64,000 nt of DNA from Lentisphaera araneosa HTCC2155 (GCF_000170755.1 NZ_ABCK01000019.1:34509-98508), one strand, 5' to 3'; positions 1-9,595 are shown, numbered from the stretch's first letter. Numbers and translations are program-made. Notes: generated by a model from the sequence alone, not told the origin.

Positions 1-2046
1 GTCGATTTTGTTTTTACCGCGGCGCTTAACTTTTGTAAATTCAAAAGCATCTTTAAAAACAAAGGGAGGGTGGGGCATATGCTCATAGTTTTTTCGTTGT
101 GGTTTTTCTGTTCCAATAAGATCCCCGCACCATGTTAGGCGGATTTCGTCGCAGTTGCTATATATAAGGATGTCCTTTGGAGAAATCTGTGTTAGCTCAT
201 TGGCAATATGTAGCATTGGACCACTTTCAATACCTGGTACTTTGTAATTTGCATCATATTGACTTTTATAGAGGTAGTATGTTGTACGAGGAATTCGAAC
301 GGCGTTGAGAAGTCCCCCCATAAATGGATCTGGATGGTAACCACGGTAGTGATCTATCCCACACCAAATAGTCCCCCCAAGGCGTACCTTACTTGTTGAA
401 TGACGATAATTGAGTGTCTTAGTCTGCTTGATTGCCGCATTTAATAATGCGGTTTCACCCCACTTCATATTAACACGGGTTGACGCATTTTGTGAATACC
501 AGTTGTCAACTTCGCCACCATCTCCATATTCACGGTTGAAAGAGTTTACATCTTTATCATGTCCATGGTAATACATATCCAGTCCACCTTTCTTAGCTTC
601 GTGGTGGTCCGCAACCGTGTACATACCGGGGAAAGGAAACTCTTGGTGTGCTAGCTTATGCATGGTACTCATTGCATAATCCGGCTGACGTGGGAATTCG
701 TTGATAGCAGTTTCCCACATAAGGATGGAAGCGACATTACGATCTCGGCGAACTAAATTACGTGTGTCTTGATAGAGTCGTTCTTCGAATATTTTTTCTT
801 TGAAGTTATAGAAATGCCAGCCTGGATTCGCAGTTGTTGTCAGCATACCTAGTTCGTCACATGCATCGTAAAATGCGGGGTCTTGTGGGTAGTGTCCAGC
901 TCGGATTATATTGCAGCCACCTTTACGTAAGAGTTTAACATCACGCCATTGACCTGAATTGGGGAGAGCGTTACCAAGGTATTGATGGTCTTGGTGGCGA
1001 TTAGCCCCGATAAGCTTTTTTCCTATCCATTTTCTATTGATAAATAAGCCTTCAGCTCCTTTCATTTCAAAGAGGCGAATACCTATTTTAGTTTTTAAAC
1101 TATCGATGACTTTGTTATTAAAAATAATTTCTGTTTTTATATAATGAAGATAGGGATTGTCTGGATGCCATAAGCGGACATTATTGGCAGTGAACTGCTT
1201 AGAAAGTTGTTGTTTTTCTCCTGCTTCTAGCGTTAGAACTTGCTCTATAGAGGTAATTTTTTCATTTTCAGCAGTGACAAGGGTGTTGCGTACTAGGAGT
1301 TCTTTTTTGTGTAAACTATTGTTCTTGATCTCTGTCCTGACTTCTAATTTTGCTGTATTACCTTTAATATCAAGTGTTGCTGGGAAAACTCCAGCCCCAG
1401 CTATAGTTGTACTTATTTCAGGAAGTGTCACATGTACGTCATTTGTTTGGATAAGATATGAGTCTCGGTAGATTCCACCAAAGTATGCAAAGTCTAAGCG
1501 GTCTTGTGCTTGGCCGGGTGGGTAGAGTTTGCTGTTGGAGTTATTGGTCATTACCGCAATGGTGTTATTTTTTCCGTCGAGCGTAATGACATCTGTAATA
1601 TCTGCTGCAAATGGTAAATAGCCACCAAAATGTTCTGCAACCTTTTTTCCATTAATGTAGACTTGTGCTTCACCCATTACGGATTCAAAATAGATAAAGG
1701 TACGGCCATTATTTTTTTTGACGTCAAACTTTTTACGATACCAAGCCTTGCCTTGGTAGTTGCGGCCTCCACTACCATTCTCTCCAAGAATTTCCAAACC
1801 GTGGGGTAGGTTTGCGGCTTCCCATGTGCTATCGTCAAAGTTACTTTTTTCTGCACCTTGTACATCTTTTTTGATAAAGCGCCAGCCTGGGTTAAAGTTT
1901 TCAACAGTACGTTGACTATCTTCTACTGCATAAAACCCTGCTGTAGAAAATTTTTGAGCCGCATTAATTGAAGGCTGAATAAAGGCCAAGGTAACCACGG
2001 CTAAGCTCTTCGTTATTATGATATATAATAATGATTTCGATGTCAT
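1..2046 (-). CDS. GH2 beta-galactosidase-like enzyme, 3' end outside window
   Basis: Reading from an ATG at 2046 down to base 1 gives 682 codons with no stop, so the C-terminus lies beyond the left edge. It starts with a signal peptide (hydrophobic TKSLAVVTLAFIQPSINAA). A GH2 jelly-roll follows (FNPGWRFIKKD, WYRKKFDV, VYINGKKVAEHFGGYLPF), then an immunoglobulin-like domain and a TIM barrel. The probable acid/base is Glu450 in MWETAINEFP and the probable nucleophile Glu506 in FNREYGDGG; WCGIDHYRGYHPDP is typical of the beta-galactosidase branch. Secreted or periplasmic action on a beta-galactoside of a marine glycan is inferred. An AAGGAG lies 8 bases before the ATG. The gene is divergent from the propeller enzyme at 2575. 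Confidence 0.9.
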   Translation of the reverse strand, partial: MTSKSLLYIIITKSLAVVTLAFIQPSINAAQKFSTAGFYAVEDSQRTVENFNPGWRFIKKDVQGAEKSNFDDSTWEAANLPHGLEILGENGSGGRNYQGKAWYRKKFDVKKNNGRTFIYFESVMGEAQVYINGKKVAEHFGGYLPFAADITDVITLDGKNNTIAVMTNNSNSKLYPPGQAQDRLDFAYFGGIYRDSYLIQTNDVHVTLPEISTTIAGAGVFPATLDIKGNTAKLEVRTEIKNNSLHKKELLVRNTLVTAENEKITSIEQVLTLEAGEKQQLSKQFTANNVRLWHPDNPYLHYIKTEIIFNNKVIDSLKTKIGIRLFEMKGAEGLFINRKWIGKKLIGANRHQDHQYLGNALPNSGQWRDVKLLRKGGCNIIRAGHYPQDPAFYDACDELGMLTTTANPGWHFYNFKEKIFEERLYQDTRNLVRRDRNVASILMWETAINEFPRQPDYAMSTMHKLAHQEFPFPGMYTVADHHEAKKGGLDMYYHGHDKDVNSFNREYGDGGEVDNWYSQNASTRVNMKWGETALLNAAIKQTKTLNYRHSTSKVRLGGTIWCGIDHYRGYHPDPFMGGLLNAVRIPRTTYYLYKSQYDANYKVPGIESGPMLHIANELTQISPKDILIYSNCDEIRLTWCGDLIGTEKPQRKNYEHMPHPPFVFKDAFEFTKVKRRGKNKID

Positions 2047-2574
2047 GCGTCTGACTCCTTGTGTTTGACTTTATTTATGAGCTTGTACACTTGAATTAGA
2101 GAGATATTACAAAAAATGTTATTTTTTACTTTGATTTTTATGCCTAACTCAACACTAAGCTCAATGAAATATTTAGATGGATGAAGTAGTGATTTGTCTA
2201 CGATAAGCATCAAGGTCTTAGTACAAAGGTTAATTAGCCATCGGATTTCCAACATTTTCACAGATCTATTTTATCATGTATAGCGTTTAATGAGGTAACG
2301 CGACATCCTAATTGGAGTAGTCATTCATACAGATTCTTTCTTTGTACTAGTTTTCGCCTTAAAGGTCACTTGATTTACTATTGCGGTTTGGCGGTGAATC
2401 TACTTAACTCTGATCCTACAGTTGAGCTTTTCAGCAACCATTATTTTATTTGAAATAATTATGTATATATGAGGTAGGTGTATGATATTATGAAAATCAT
2501 TATGATTTTTGTAAGAATTACATTGTTCTTGTGTACTCTACTTAAAAAAGATTTTTTAATAAAAGAGGTGAATT
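2047..2574. other. Divergent intergenic region, 528 bp
   Basis: This is the shared upstream region of the two divergent secreted enzymes. It holds GTGTACT at 2531-2537 facing the rightward gene and a related GTGTACA, on the minus strand at 2084-2090, facing the leftward gene. I see no convincing gene. A 72-codon minus-strand frame (2043-2261) overlaps the GH2 start codon but has no recognisable family. Confidence 0.6.
2527..2541 (+). promoter_or_regulatory. GTGTACT upstream motif
   Basis: TTCTTGTGTACTCTA ends about 35 bases before the ATG at 2575. The same core, in the orientation of the next gene, occurs upstream of at least seven other genes here. At 46344-46355 the match extends to CTTGTGTACTCT, before another glycan enzyme. 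Function (promoter element or operator) is not known. Confidence 0.45.
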
Positions 2575-5244
2575 ATGAGATTAAGGAAATATCTATCAAT
2601 GCTAGCGGCTCTTTTTGTTAGTTATGGTGTCGATGCAAAAAGTTTTGTTACCGATGATAAAGGCTTGCGTCGAGGGATTTCTGCAATGCATAATGATACG
2701 CCAGTTCTTTATCTAGGGGAATTAGATGGGAGTGTTTCGTGCTATACTCTTGAAGGTGAGAAGCTGTGGCGAAATGCAACAAAAAAGCCGGGTGTATTGT
2801 TTGAGATTATAGCGGTAGATGTAGATGATGATGGTAGAGAAGATCTTATATCAGCTTGTGGTAATGGATTTATAACATGCTGGAAATCTGATGGTTCCCT
2901 ACTGTGGAGATTTAGCGGGGACCATAAAATACGGTTTAATGAAGTAGCTGCATTAAAACATGGTGATGAGCTAACTATCTTTGCCGGGGGTAATGATAAA
3001 GTTGTTTATGCTTTAAATAAGAATGGAAAAGTAATTCATAAGCATGCCTTTGCTGGAGCGATCCGTAAATTGGAGGTTGGTGATTTTAAGAAAGATGGCC
3101 AGCCTTTGTTGTTTGTGATGACCATGAAGCATGACAAGTTAGGCTGGTCTTCATTTGGATTTCACGATCCTAATGACTTAAAAAACAAAGTAGCGAGTTT
3201 GTCTTCTAAAAAGCGCTCTAAATATCTTGCCGGTATTATAACGGATGTTCGTGTAACAGATTTAGATGCTGACGGTCGCGATGACCTAATGATTTCTAGT
3301 AATGACTCCGCGGTAATGTGTACTCTGAATGGAGAGTTTAAAGAGATTGCCAGCTACGACGCAAGAGAGGATCAGAGCAAAGCAATAAGTCGTACTAAGC
3401 AACGCTATGCACACTCTAGTAGTATTTCGCTAGCTCCTGCTCGTGACGAAATACTGCTTCAATTTGGACGTACATTTTATTTGCTCGATTCCACAGGGGA
3501 ACTTATGGGGTGGAGTGGTGATATGTCGGCTCGTTTTCCCATGGCTGATTTCTGTTATCACTCAGGCACCGGTCGTTTTTTTGGTATTGGATCAGTTGGA
3601 GGTGACAATGGTGTATATGAATTTGATCTGACAAAAGATGATTGGTGGAAAGATCACGTGCATCCCGTAGGAGTGGCTGATGAAGTCATTACAAACCTTG
3701 AAAAATTGTACAAAGAAGTGCTGGGATTTACTCCACCTACGTATCAGAAACCTGCAAAAAATCCGTGGGTTATGACATATAGCGGAGAAATACCAAAGGA
3801 AGTTGAAGAACTTAAATTTAATGAAGTTAATAGATCGATACAGTATATCTGGAGTGAAAAATATGACCGTAGTGCGATCATTAAGGTAGTTGGCGAAGAG
3901 TACGGAAATAAACGTGACAAACGTAAGCCTTATAATGATAGTCATGCTGACATTGTCAAAAAAGCAGAAGACTTTGAGAAGAACAAGACTCCGTTTACAA
4001 TTTGGGCGGGACATGGCGGTGATCCATTCTTCATGAATGTTGACACCCTTGAGAAAATACTAGAGGTTGCACCCAATACCTGCAATGGCTTCGTCTATGC
4101 TGAAATGGCTGATACAAAAGATCCTCGTGTTCATTACTTTATAGATGTGTATCTGCCACGCTTGGTAGATGCTTGTCGCAAGCAAGGACGGGCTAAACTG
4201 TTTTTTCGTTATAAACAGACATTCTGGGCTACGACAGTTCACATGCATCCATGGAGTGAGATGTTCCTATCAGGAAAGTATTCCGATGTGTTACTGCCTG
4301 CGACAGAGGATACAAATTCAACAACTCAAGAGTTGAACCTAGCTGGACGCGTAGGAATGTTTGCAGGCGGGTATATTAACGATTATTGCATGCGTTTGGT
4401 TGATGACAATCCAACGGGATGGCGTCCCCTCGCCCCCGGACGTCAAAAGACTATATCTCCATTTTTACGAAGCGGTGTGATGCAAGCTGCATATGGTGCT
4501 CGTTATGGAGTGTTGTGGGGTTTTGAAGGGCATGATGGACCAGGACTTGAGCTATTGATCGCTCTGATGGGGTCGGGTGTATTACCTCGCGCTGAGGCTA
4601 AGGATATACTCTCTATTGGTTCATGGCACCTGATGAGGGATATACCGCATGATATTGAAGAGCGGGCACATGGATTGGGTCACGATATAAGCCAGTACCT
4701 GGAAGAGGACTCTGAGCGGGTTATTGCAAATTCGGAAGTCCATTGGGGCGGAGCTTCTGTTAATGAATATGATTTATCAAAGGCTATGGGGGTTGAGTAT
4801 CGCTGGTTAAACTTTATGCCGGAATTACCGTACGGTATGATCCCCATTGCGCCCGCTGAATATGCTGTGAAATTACAGGAAAAAGGTGTTGAATATACAG
4901 AGAGTAATTCGCTTAATGGATTAGTGAATAATACTAAAATAGATGCCGTTGATTTTGGGGAAACGATTATCAACTCAGCTAAAGCTGGCATGAAGAAAAT
5001 GCCCCTTGTGGTAAGTGGCGTAGCATGGAGTGCAATACGCATTGATGAAAGTCATATCCGCTTGATTCTGATTGATCCTGGCTATCTTGATCCACAAGAA
5101 CGTATGGTGGAAATATATTTCCATAATAAACGCCCTGTAAGCGCCAAAGATATTTTGACTGGAAAGTCGATCGGAATTGAAAATAATGTTTTTGAATTGC
5201 GAATTCCAGCGGGATCAATGCGTTTTATTGACTTAGAATACTAA
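2575..5244 (+). CDS. Secreted FG-GAP beta-propeller enzyme, possibly lambda-carrageenase-like (GH150)
   Basis: An 889-residue protein with an N-terminal signal peptide. The first ~330 residues look like a beta-propeller with FG-GAP/VCBS repeats (DVDDDGREDLI, DLDADGRDDLMI). The remaining ~550 residues form a separate module with many conserved-looking aromatic and acidic residues (FRYKQTFWATTVHMHPW, FAGGYINDYCMRLVDD, GVLWGFEGHDGPG). A propeller joined to a unique C-terminal module at ~900 residues is the architecture described for GH150 lambda-carrageenases. The neighbours (GH88/105 hydrolase, lyase, sulfatases, GH110) suit a sulfated polysaccharide substrate. The GH150 call is an inference from architecture and context; another uncharacterised FG-GAP enzyme is possible. 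GTGTACT lies 38 bases before the ATG, and the GH105 gene follows after 17 bases. Confidence 0.5.
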   Translation: MRLRKYLSMLAALFVSYGVDAKSFVTDDKGLRRGISAMHNDTPVLYLGELDGSVSCYTLEGEKLWRNATKKPGVLFEIIAVDVDDDGREDLISACGNGFITCWKSDGSLLWRFSGDHKIRFNEVAALKHGDELTIFAGGNDKVVYALNKNGKVIHKHAFAGAIRKLEVGDFKKDGQPLLFVMTMKHDKLGWSSFGFHDPNDLKNKVASLSSKKRSKYLAGIITDVRVTDLDADGRDDLMISSNDSAVMCTLNGEFKEIASYDAREDQSKAISRTKQRYAHSSSISLAPARDEILLQFGRTFYLLDSTGELMGWSGDMSARFPMADFCYHSGTGRFFGIGSVGGDNGVYEFDLTKDDWWKDHVHPVGVADEVITNLEKLYKEVLGFTPPTYQKPAKNPWVMTYSGEIPKEVEELKFNEVNRSIQYIWSEKYDRSAIIKVVGEEYGNKRDKRKPYNDSHADIVKKAEDFEKNKTPFTIWAGHGGDPFFMNVDTLEKILEVAPNTCNGFVYAEMADTKDPRVHYFIDVYLPRLVDACRKQGRAKLFFRYKQTFWATTVHMHPWSEMFLSGKYSDVLLPATEDTNSTTQELNLAGRVGMFAGGYINDYCMRLVDDNPTGWRPLAPGRQKTISPFLRSGVMQAAYGARYGVLWGFEGHDGPGLELLIALMGSGVLPRAEAKDILSIGSWHLMRDIPHDIEERAHGLGHDISQYLEEDSERVIANSEVHWGGASVNEYDLSKAMGVEYRWLNFMPELPYGMIPIAPAEYAVKLQEKGVEYTESNSLNGLVNNTKIDAVDFGETIINSAKAGMKKMPLVVSGVAWSAIRIDESHIRLILIDPGYLDPQERMVEIYFHNKRPVSAKDILTGKSIGIENNVFELRIPAGSMRFIDLEY

Positions 5245-5261
5245 AGGGGAAATATAAGATA

Positions 5262-6410
5262 ATGATGTTTAATCATATAACAAAAATAGCCGTACTTATT
5301 ACGGCATTATTTAACTATGTTTTACTTGCGGATGGGAGCAATGCAATTGTAACGCCTGAGTCTGTTTGGCAGATTACCAAAAAAGTGGCTGATTGGCAAA
5401 TAAATACCTTTGAGAGAATGGGAGAATATCGTGGATTACCCGCCAAACGCCACTCGTGGAATCATACAAAAAAATACCATGACCTTGAATGGCATTGTGG
5501 TGCTCTTTATGTTGGCATGTACGAATGGAGTACCATCTCCAAAGATAGTAAATATACTGACTGGTTAATGAACATAGGTAATCGTAACGGTTGGAGTCTC
5601 TACCGCAGACTTGAACACGCCGATGACCATACCGTTGGGCAATTTTACCTTAAGCTTTATGAGCAATTTGGCCAAAGCGCGATGCTGGAGCCAACACAAA
5701 AACAGTTTGATCAAATTCTCGAAAAACATTCAAGTTTGAAAAAACCTAAAAAACATTGGTATTGGAGTGATGTCTTGTTTATGGCTCCACCCGTTTGGGC
5801 GCGATTAGCAAAGGTCACAGGCGATAAGCGGTACTTGGATTTCATGGATGTGGAGTACCACAAAAGCTATGATATGCTATGGGATGTAAAGTCACAGCTA
5901 TTTTGGCGAGATAAGAGTTACATAAAGAAGCGAGAAACTAATGGCGAGAAAATCTTTTGGGCAAGAGGAAATGGCTGGGTATTTGGTGGTCTTGCCTTAA
6001 TGATTCCCGATCTACCTTGAGACTGGGAGGGTAGAGAATTCTATGTAACCGTATTCAAGCAGATGGCTAGTGCTTTAAAAAGAACTCAACAAAAAGACGG
6101 TACATGGTCAATGGGGATCTTAGGGGGTGTTACAGGCTACCCGGTCAAGGAAACGAGTGGCGCTTCATTTTTTATCTTCGGTTTAGCCTGGGGAATCAAT
6201 CAGGGCTTACTCGATCGAGAAACCTACGAGCCAGTCATTTTAAAAGGTTGGAATGCTCTTTCTCGTTGTGTAACTGATGAGGGTATACTTGGACACGTAC
6301 AGCCCGTTGGTGCAGCTCCAGGTGATTCATTTGCAGATAAGACCGAGGTCTATGGGATCGGAGCCTTTCTAGCCGCAGGGGCAGAGATGTACAAGCTACT
6401 TAGTCATTAA
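5262..6410 (+). pseudogene. GH88/GH105 unsaturated uronyl hydrolase interrupted by an in-frame TGA
   Basis: Two pieces in the same frame (5262-6020 and 6021-6410) together make a full-length, ~380-residue family 88/105 hydrolase. They are separated only by TGA at 6018-6020; codons continue directly as DWEGREFYVTVFKQMA. Family marks are a signal peptide, HCGALYVGMYEW, the putative catalytic Asp region HADDHTVGQFY, ARGNGWVFGGLAL and SGASFFIFGLAWGINQGLL. Such enzymes remove the unsaturated uronyl residue left by lyases, which fits the lyase gene next door. One C-to-T change of a CGA codon would explain the TGA. It could be a real nonsense mutation, a sequencing error, or readthrough. The downstream piece has its own ATG at 6063 but would lack the active site. 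Confidence 0.85.
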
Positions 6411-6460
6411 AAATCATGAAAATGAAATTGATATAAAAAATTAAATAAAGTAAGCGTTCA

Positions 6461-8341
6461 ATGAAAAAATTATTTATTACAGTTATGCTGTCAGGAATGT
6501 CGATAATAGCGTCTCCTATCGAGAAAGAATTACCAAGCTTAGAGAACCCATTTACTGTGGAGTATGTACAGCAAAACCTGTCAAAAGATCATCCTCGTTT
6601 AGTCTTTACACCTCAAATAGTAGCGGATTTGAAGAAAAAAATTAAGATTGATCCAGTGTGTAAGAATATTTATGCAGCTATACGCCATAACGCGAATGAT
6701 ATTTTAAAGGAGCCAATCCTAGCGTATGAGATGGTTGGTCGCAGGTTAAAGACTTCAGGCCGAATGTCACGACGAATGGATATCTTAGGCGTCGTCTATC
6801 TTATAGAGAAAGACCCCGTTATTTTAAAGAGGATAGAACAAGAGCTTATTGCGGTCTGCTCGATCCCTGATTGGAATCCATCGCATTTTCTAGATGTCGC
6901 AGGTATGTCATTAGGGGTGGCAATCGCTTTAGATTGGACAGCGGGAGATCTTCCAGAATCAACTTTTGAATTTACTCAAAATGCCCTAATAAATAAAGGA
7001 CTTAAAGCTGATGGGAGAGCAAAATCACGTATTGTTAGAACCACAAACAACTGGAATCAGGTTTGTAACGGTGCGATGATTGCTGCTGCGATTGCTGTTG
7101 CAGAGCAAGAGCCTGAACTCTCTGCAAGTACGATTCAACGAGCTTTGGAAGCGCTGCCACGCGCTCTTGTTCACTATGGTCCCGATGGCGTTTATCCTGA
7201 AGGTTCATCATACTGGGGATATGCCACAAGTCGATCGGTGATTACTATAGCAATGCTCGAAAGTGCTTTTGGTCGCGACTTTGGACATTATGATTTTCCA
7301 GGTTTTAAAGAAAGTGCCTATTACCAGCTGTACTCTACGGCTCCATCTGGAGGATTATTCAATTATTCAGACTGCCGAGATATACGTAAAAGTAATGGAG
7401 ATTCGATTCTTGCTTGGTTTGCATCGAAAACTGGAAATAGTGTCTTTTTTGAGAAAGACCGATTTTTGAAGCCAGTTGATCAGTTGAGTAAATTGGGAAC
7501 GATTGATTCAATGGCTTTGGCATGGATATCACAGTATCAAGAAAAAATAACAGAAGAACTACCAACTATTTGGTCTGGGCAGGGAGCCAACCCGATTGCT
7601 GTTTTTACCAGTGATAAGAATGATGGACATGGTTTTTATGTTGGGTGCAAAGGCGGAAAAGCAAAGATAAGTCACGGGAATATGGATGCAGGTTCCTTTG
7701 TTTTTGAACTCAATGGTGTGCGCTGGGGTATTGATATGGGATTACAGGAATATCATGATCTAGAGAAAGTTGGCTTTAATCTATGGGCCATGGACCAAAA
7801 TGCTCAACGTTGGTCTTTACTGTCAAAAAATAACTTTGGACATAGTGTCTTGAGTGTGAATAATGAATTATTCGATGTAAATGGCTTCGCATCATTAGTT
7901 AAGGTGGACAACGGAGAACAACCAGAAGTGTTATTCAATACGACGGAAGTATATGGAGGAGGTGTAAAAAGAGCTACTCGCCGTTTTGTGAAAGAGGGGG
8001 CTTCATCACTTATAATCGAAGATGAAGTTGAAACATCTGACGTAACTCAAAAGCTTACGTGGCAGTTTATGACGACCAGTGACGTCGATATTGTCAAAGG
8101 TGGTGCAATTCTCCGTCAAGATAATGAGGTTCTTTACCTAAAGGATCTTTCTGATAGGGATACAAAAATAAAGGTTGTATCGCTGGATCCTCCGCCACTT
8201 CAATTAGATGAGCAGATCACTGGCCTGAAGCGCATTGAGATCACGACGACTGTCGAGCCAAGAGCAGGTCAGCAAATTAATCTACGTATAGAACTAAGTG
8301 ATAAGAGAAATGATTTAGGGGGGGGACTTCCCCGAGTCTGA
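6461..8341 (+). CDS. Heparinase II/III-like polysaccharide lyase
   Basis: A 626-residue secreted protein with a signal peptide (KKLFITVMLSGMSIIAS). It has the layout of heparinase II/III-like lyases: an N-terminal alpha/alpha toroid (PRLVFTPQIVADLKKKI, NNWNQVCNGAM, YGPDGVYPEGSSYWGY) and a C-terminal beta-sandwich (KISHGNMDAGSFVFELNGVRWGIDMG). The Asn/Trp/Asn cluster, the Tyr in EGSSYWGY and the His in SHGNMD are candidate catalytic or metal positions by family analogy. These lyases cut uronic acid-containing chains by beta-elimination and so generate the substrate of the adjacent GH88/105 enzyme. The exact PL family and polymer cannot be told from sequence alone. The ORF ends right after an 8-G run. 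Confidence 0.8.
   Translation: MKKLFITVMLSGMSIIASPIEKELPSLENPFTVEYVQQNLSKDHPRLVFTPQIVADLKKKIKIDPVCKNIYAAIRHNANDILKEPILAYEMVGRRLKTSGRMSRRMDILGVVYLIEKDPVILKRIEQELIAVCSIPDWNPSHFLDVAGMSLGVAIALDWTAGDLPESTFEFTQNALINKGLKADGRAKSRIVRTTNNWNQVCNGAMIAAAIAVAEQEPELSASTIQRALEALPRALVHYGPDGVYPEGSSYWGYATSRSVITIAMLESAFGRDFGHYDFPGFKESAYYQLYSTAPSGGLFNYSDCRDIRKSNGDSILAWFASKTGNSVFFEKDRFLKPVDQLSKLGTIDSMALAWISQYQEKITEELPTIWSGQGANPIAVFTSDKNDGHGFYVGCKGGKAKISHGNMDAGSFVFELNGVRWGIDMGLQEYHDLEKVGFNLWAMDQNAQRWSLLSKNNFGHSVLSVNNELFDVNGFASLVKVDNGEQPEVLFNTTEVYGGGVKRATRRFVKEGASSLIIEDEVETSDVTQKLTWQFMTTSDVDIVKGGAILRQDNEVLYLKDLSDRDTKIKVVSLDPPPLQLDEQITGLKRIEITTTVEPRAGQQINLRIELSDKRNDLGGGLPRV
8318..8325 (+). repeat. G8 homopolymer at the 3' end of the lyase gene
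   Basis: Eight consecutive G lie 14 bases before the lyase stop. With one G fewer the frame would run on through about 40 more codons (GEALALLNKHIIRVLDLP and onward) to a TGA near 8457. A homopolymer of this length could slip during replication or be miscounted in sequencing. Confidence 0.55.
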
Positions 8342-8434
8342 ACCCATACATGGTGAGGCCCTTGCATTACTGAATAAACATATAATCAGAGTACTGGATT
8401 TACCTACAGAAGGTAGTCCAGGACTAAAAAAGGA

Positions 8435-8923
8435 GTGGAGGAAAATAATATATCTCTGAAAAACACAAAAAATGCTGAATCTGCTGAATCTGCTGAATCT
8501 GCTGAATCTGCTGAATCTGCTGAATCTGCTGAAAGGGCTCTAGTGTGTGTTGATATTTGTAAAGAGGTCAAAATTGAACCGAACCGAACTCCACGCTACC
8601 TCAGTCTAGCCCTAGAGGAGTTTGTCGACTACCTGAATGTGCAAAAGCGTCGTAGCGGAGTATCGTTAGCGTCTTCCGTATATGCTCGTCCGCCGGAAAA
8701 AAGTAACGGTCTCAAAACCACACTATTCCTAACTGTGTCTGAAGAATTTATAAACGAAGACATTGTCTTAAAAGAGCAAGTGTTTGATGGTCTGATGCTC
8801 TTTTGGGCACTACGTTGCCAAAATAATAACATAGCCTCACCAAAGAACTCAAAAATAATTATTTCTAATCATAAGAGTGTGATAGTCGCGAATGGCTCCT
8901 TCGATAAAATGAACTATAATTAA
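8435..8923 (+). CDS. Hypothetical protein with AES repeats
   Basis: A 162-codon frame opening with GTG at 8435; the start is uncertain because AGGAG overlaps the GTG and no ATG is available. Residues about 14-32 are six AES tripeptides encoded by a perfect 9-bp tandem repeat. The rest (SLALEEFVDYLNVQKRRSG, TTLFLTVSEEFINEDIVLKE) is soluble-looking, without signal peptide, and I do not recognise a family. It lies alone between the lyase and a run of minus-strand gene remnants, and may itself be a remnant of a longer gene. Confidence 0.45.
   Translation: MEENNISLKNTKNAESAESAESAESAESAESAERALVCVDICKEVKIEPNRTPRYLSLALEEFVDYLNVQKRRSGVSLASSVYARPPEKSNGLKTTLFLTVSEEFINEDIVLKEQVFDGLMLFWALRCQNNNIASPKNSKIIISNHKSVIVANGSFDKMNYN
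8474..8533 (+). repeat. 9-bp tandem repeat (GCTGAATCT x6 plus partial)
   Basis: Six exact copies of GCTGAATCT (8474-8527) followed by a truncated copy. The unit is a multiple of three, so gain or loss of copies changes only the length of the AES tract in the protein. Confidence 0.95.
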
Positions 8924-9098
8924 TAATAGAAGCCACATTACATGTGGAGTTGTTGAATATTTCTAAAAATAAAGTTGAATGGCTATAGAGCTGATTTGCG
9001 CTACTAGCCACCGACCTTAGATAATGTTTACATCACTTCTGCGGTGAATAAAAAAGTTAATGGGAATCCTTTTTGTTGAATGCCTAAGCGAAGGTGGG

Positions 9099-9395
9099 TT
9101 AATTTTTAGGAGTGAAATTGTTGACGGGATGGATGACAATATAATCGTGACTGCGTGGTTCTTCTCCCACAGCAACTAATAGGGCTGAAAACTCGCCGGC
9201 ATCATTTATACATACCTCTGGACGCTCAAGTCGACTGGCTTTTAATTCCTTGCCGTTTTCGAGAAGTATCGGTTCTTCTTGGGACCATACGGGAATCTTT
9301 GAGAATAGTTCATAGTGTATTCCATCTTTAGAGGTGTAATAGATGACTGGCTTTTGAAGACTTGAGTGTTGTTCTATGTCATCTAACAAAATCAT
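9099..9395 (-). pseudogene. 3' fragment of a GH43/GH117-like propeller enzyme
   Basis: A 98-codon frame with no signal peptide whose sequence is only the C-terminal part of a glycosidase. YYTSKDGIHYELF, a linker, and LERPEVCINDAGEFSALLVAV align by eye with YYMRSPDGVNWHVDP and WERVKVRLDEYGRATHLNFAAI of the full-length enzyme at 9730-11124. A stop lies two codons upstream of the Met and the preceding DNA encodes unrelated residues, so the 5' part has been lost. It is most likely a remnant of a paralog. Confidence 0.65.
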
Positions 9396-9398
9396 TAT

Positions 9399-9595
9399 CT
9401 ACAGCAGTATGTTTGAGACAATTGGTTCATTTACATATATCAATACAGGCTTCCAGTGTTTTTCTAGATGAGGATAATCATGGAAACGATCACAGATAGG
9501 TATTAATTCATTGGAATTGTGTATGTATTACCACAATCAATACATTGATAAAGGCCAAGAGGTACAGGGCGACGGTGTTTTATAAGGATATTCAT
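9399..9595 (-). pseudogene. Possible broken small zinc-ribbon ORF
   Basis: An ATG at 9595 opens a 30-codon frame with CIDCGN (a CxxC knuckle) that stops at 9503. One base out of register the reading continues as NELIPICDRFHDYPHLEKHW to a stop at 9399-9401, just before the glycosidase fragment. The two frames read well as one ~60-residue protein with a frameshift. Family unknown. It may be the sequence that displaced the 5' end of the neighbouring glycosidase. Confidence 0.3.

Noticed and set aside
1157..1471. Plus-strand ORF within the first gene
   Set aside because: It is the shadow of the GH2 gene, which reads open through the entire stretch on the minus strand.
2043..2261. 72-codon minus-strand ORF overlapping the GH2 start by 4 bases
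   Set aside because: The overlap looks operon-like, but the residues have no recognisable pattern and the upstream motif lies within it.
5262..6410. Genetic code with TGA as sense codon
   Set aside because: Several intact genes (for example 8341, 18898, 20355, 22694) end in TGA at normal lengths and with overlapping starts.
8474..8533. Short regular repeat as a CRISPR array
   Set aside because: Units are contiguous 9-mers with no spacers and lie inside a coding frame.
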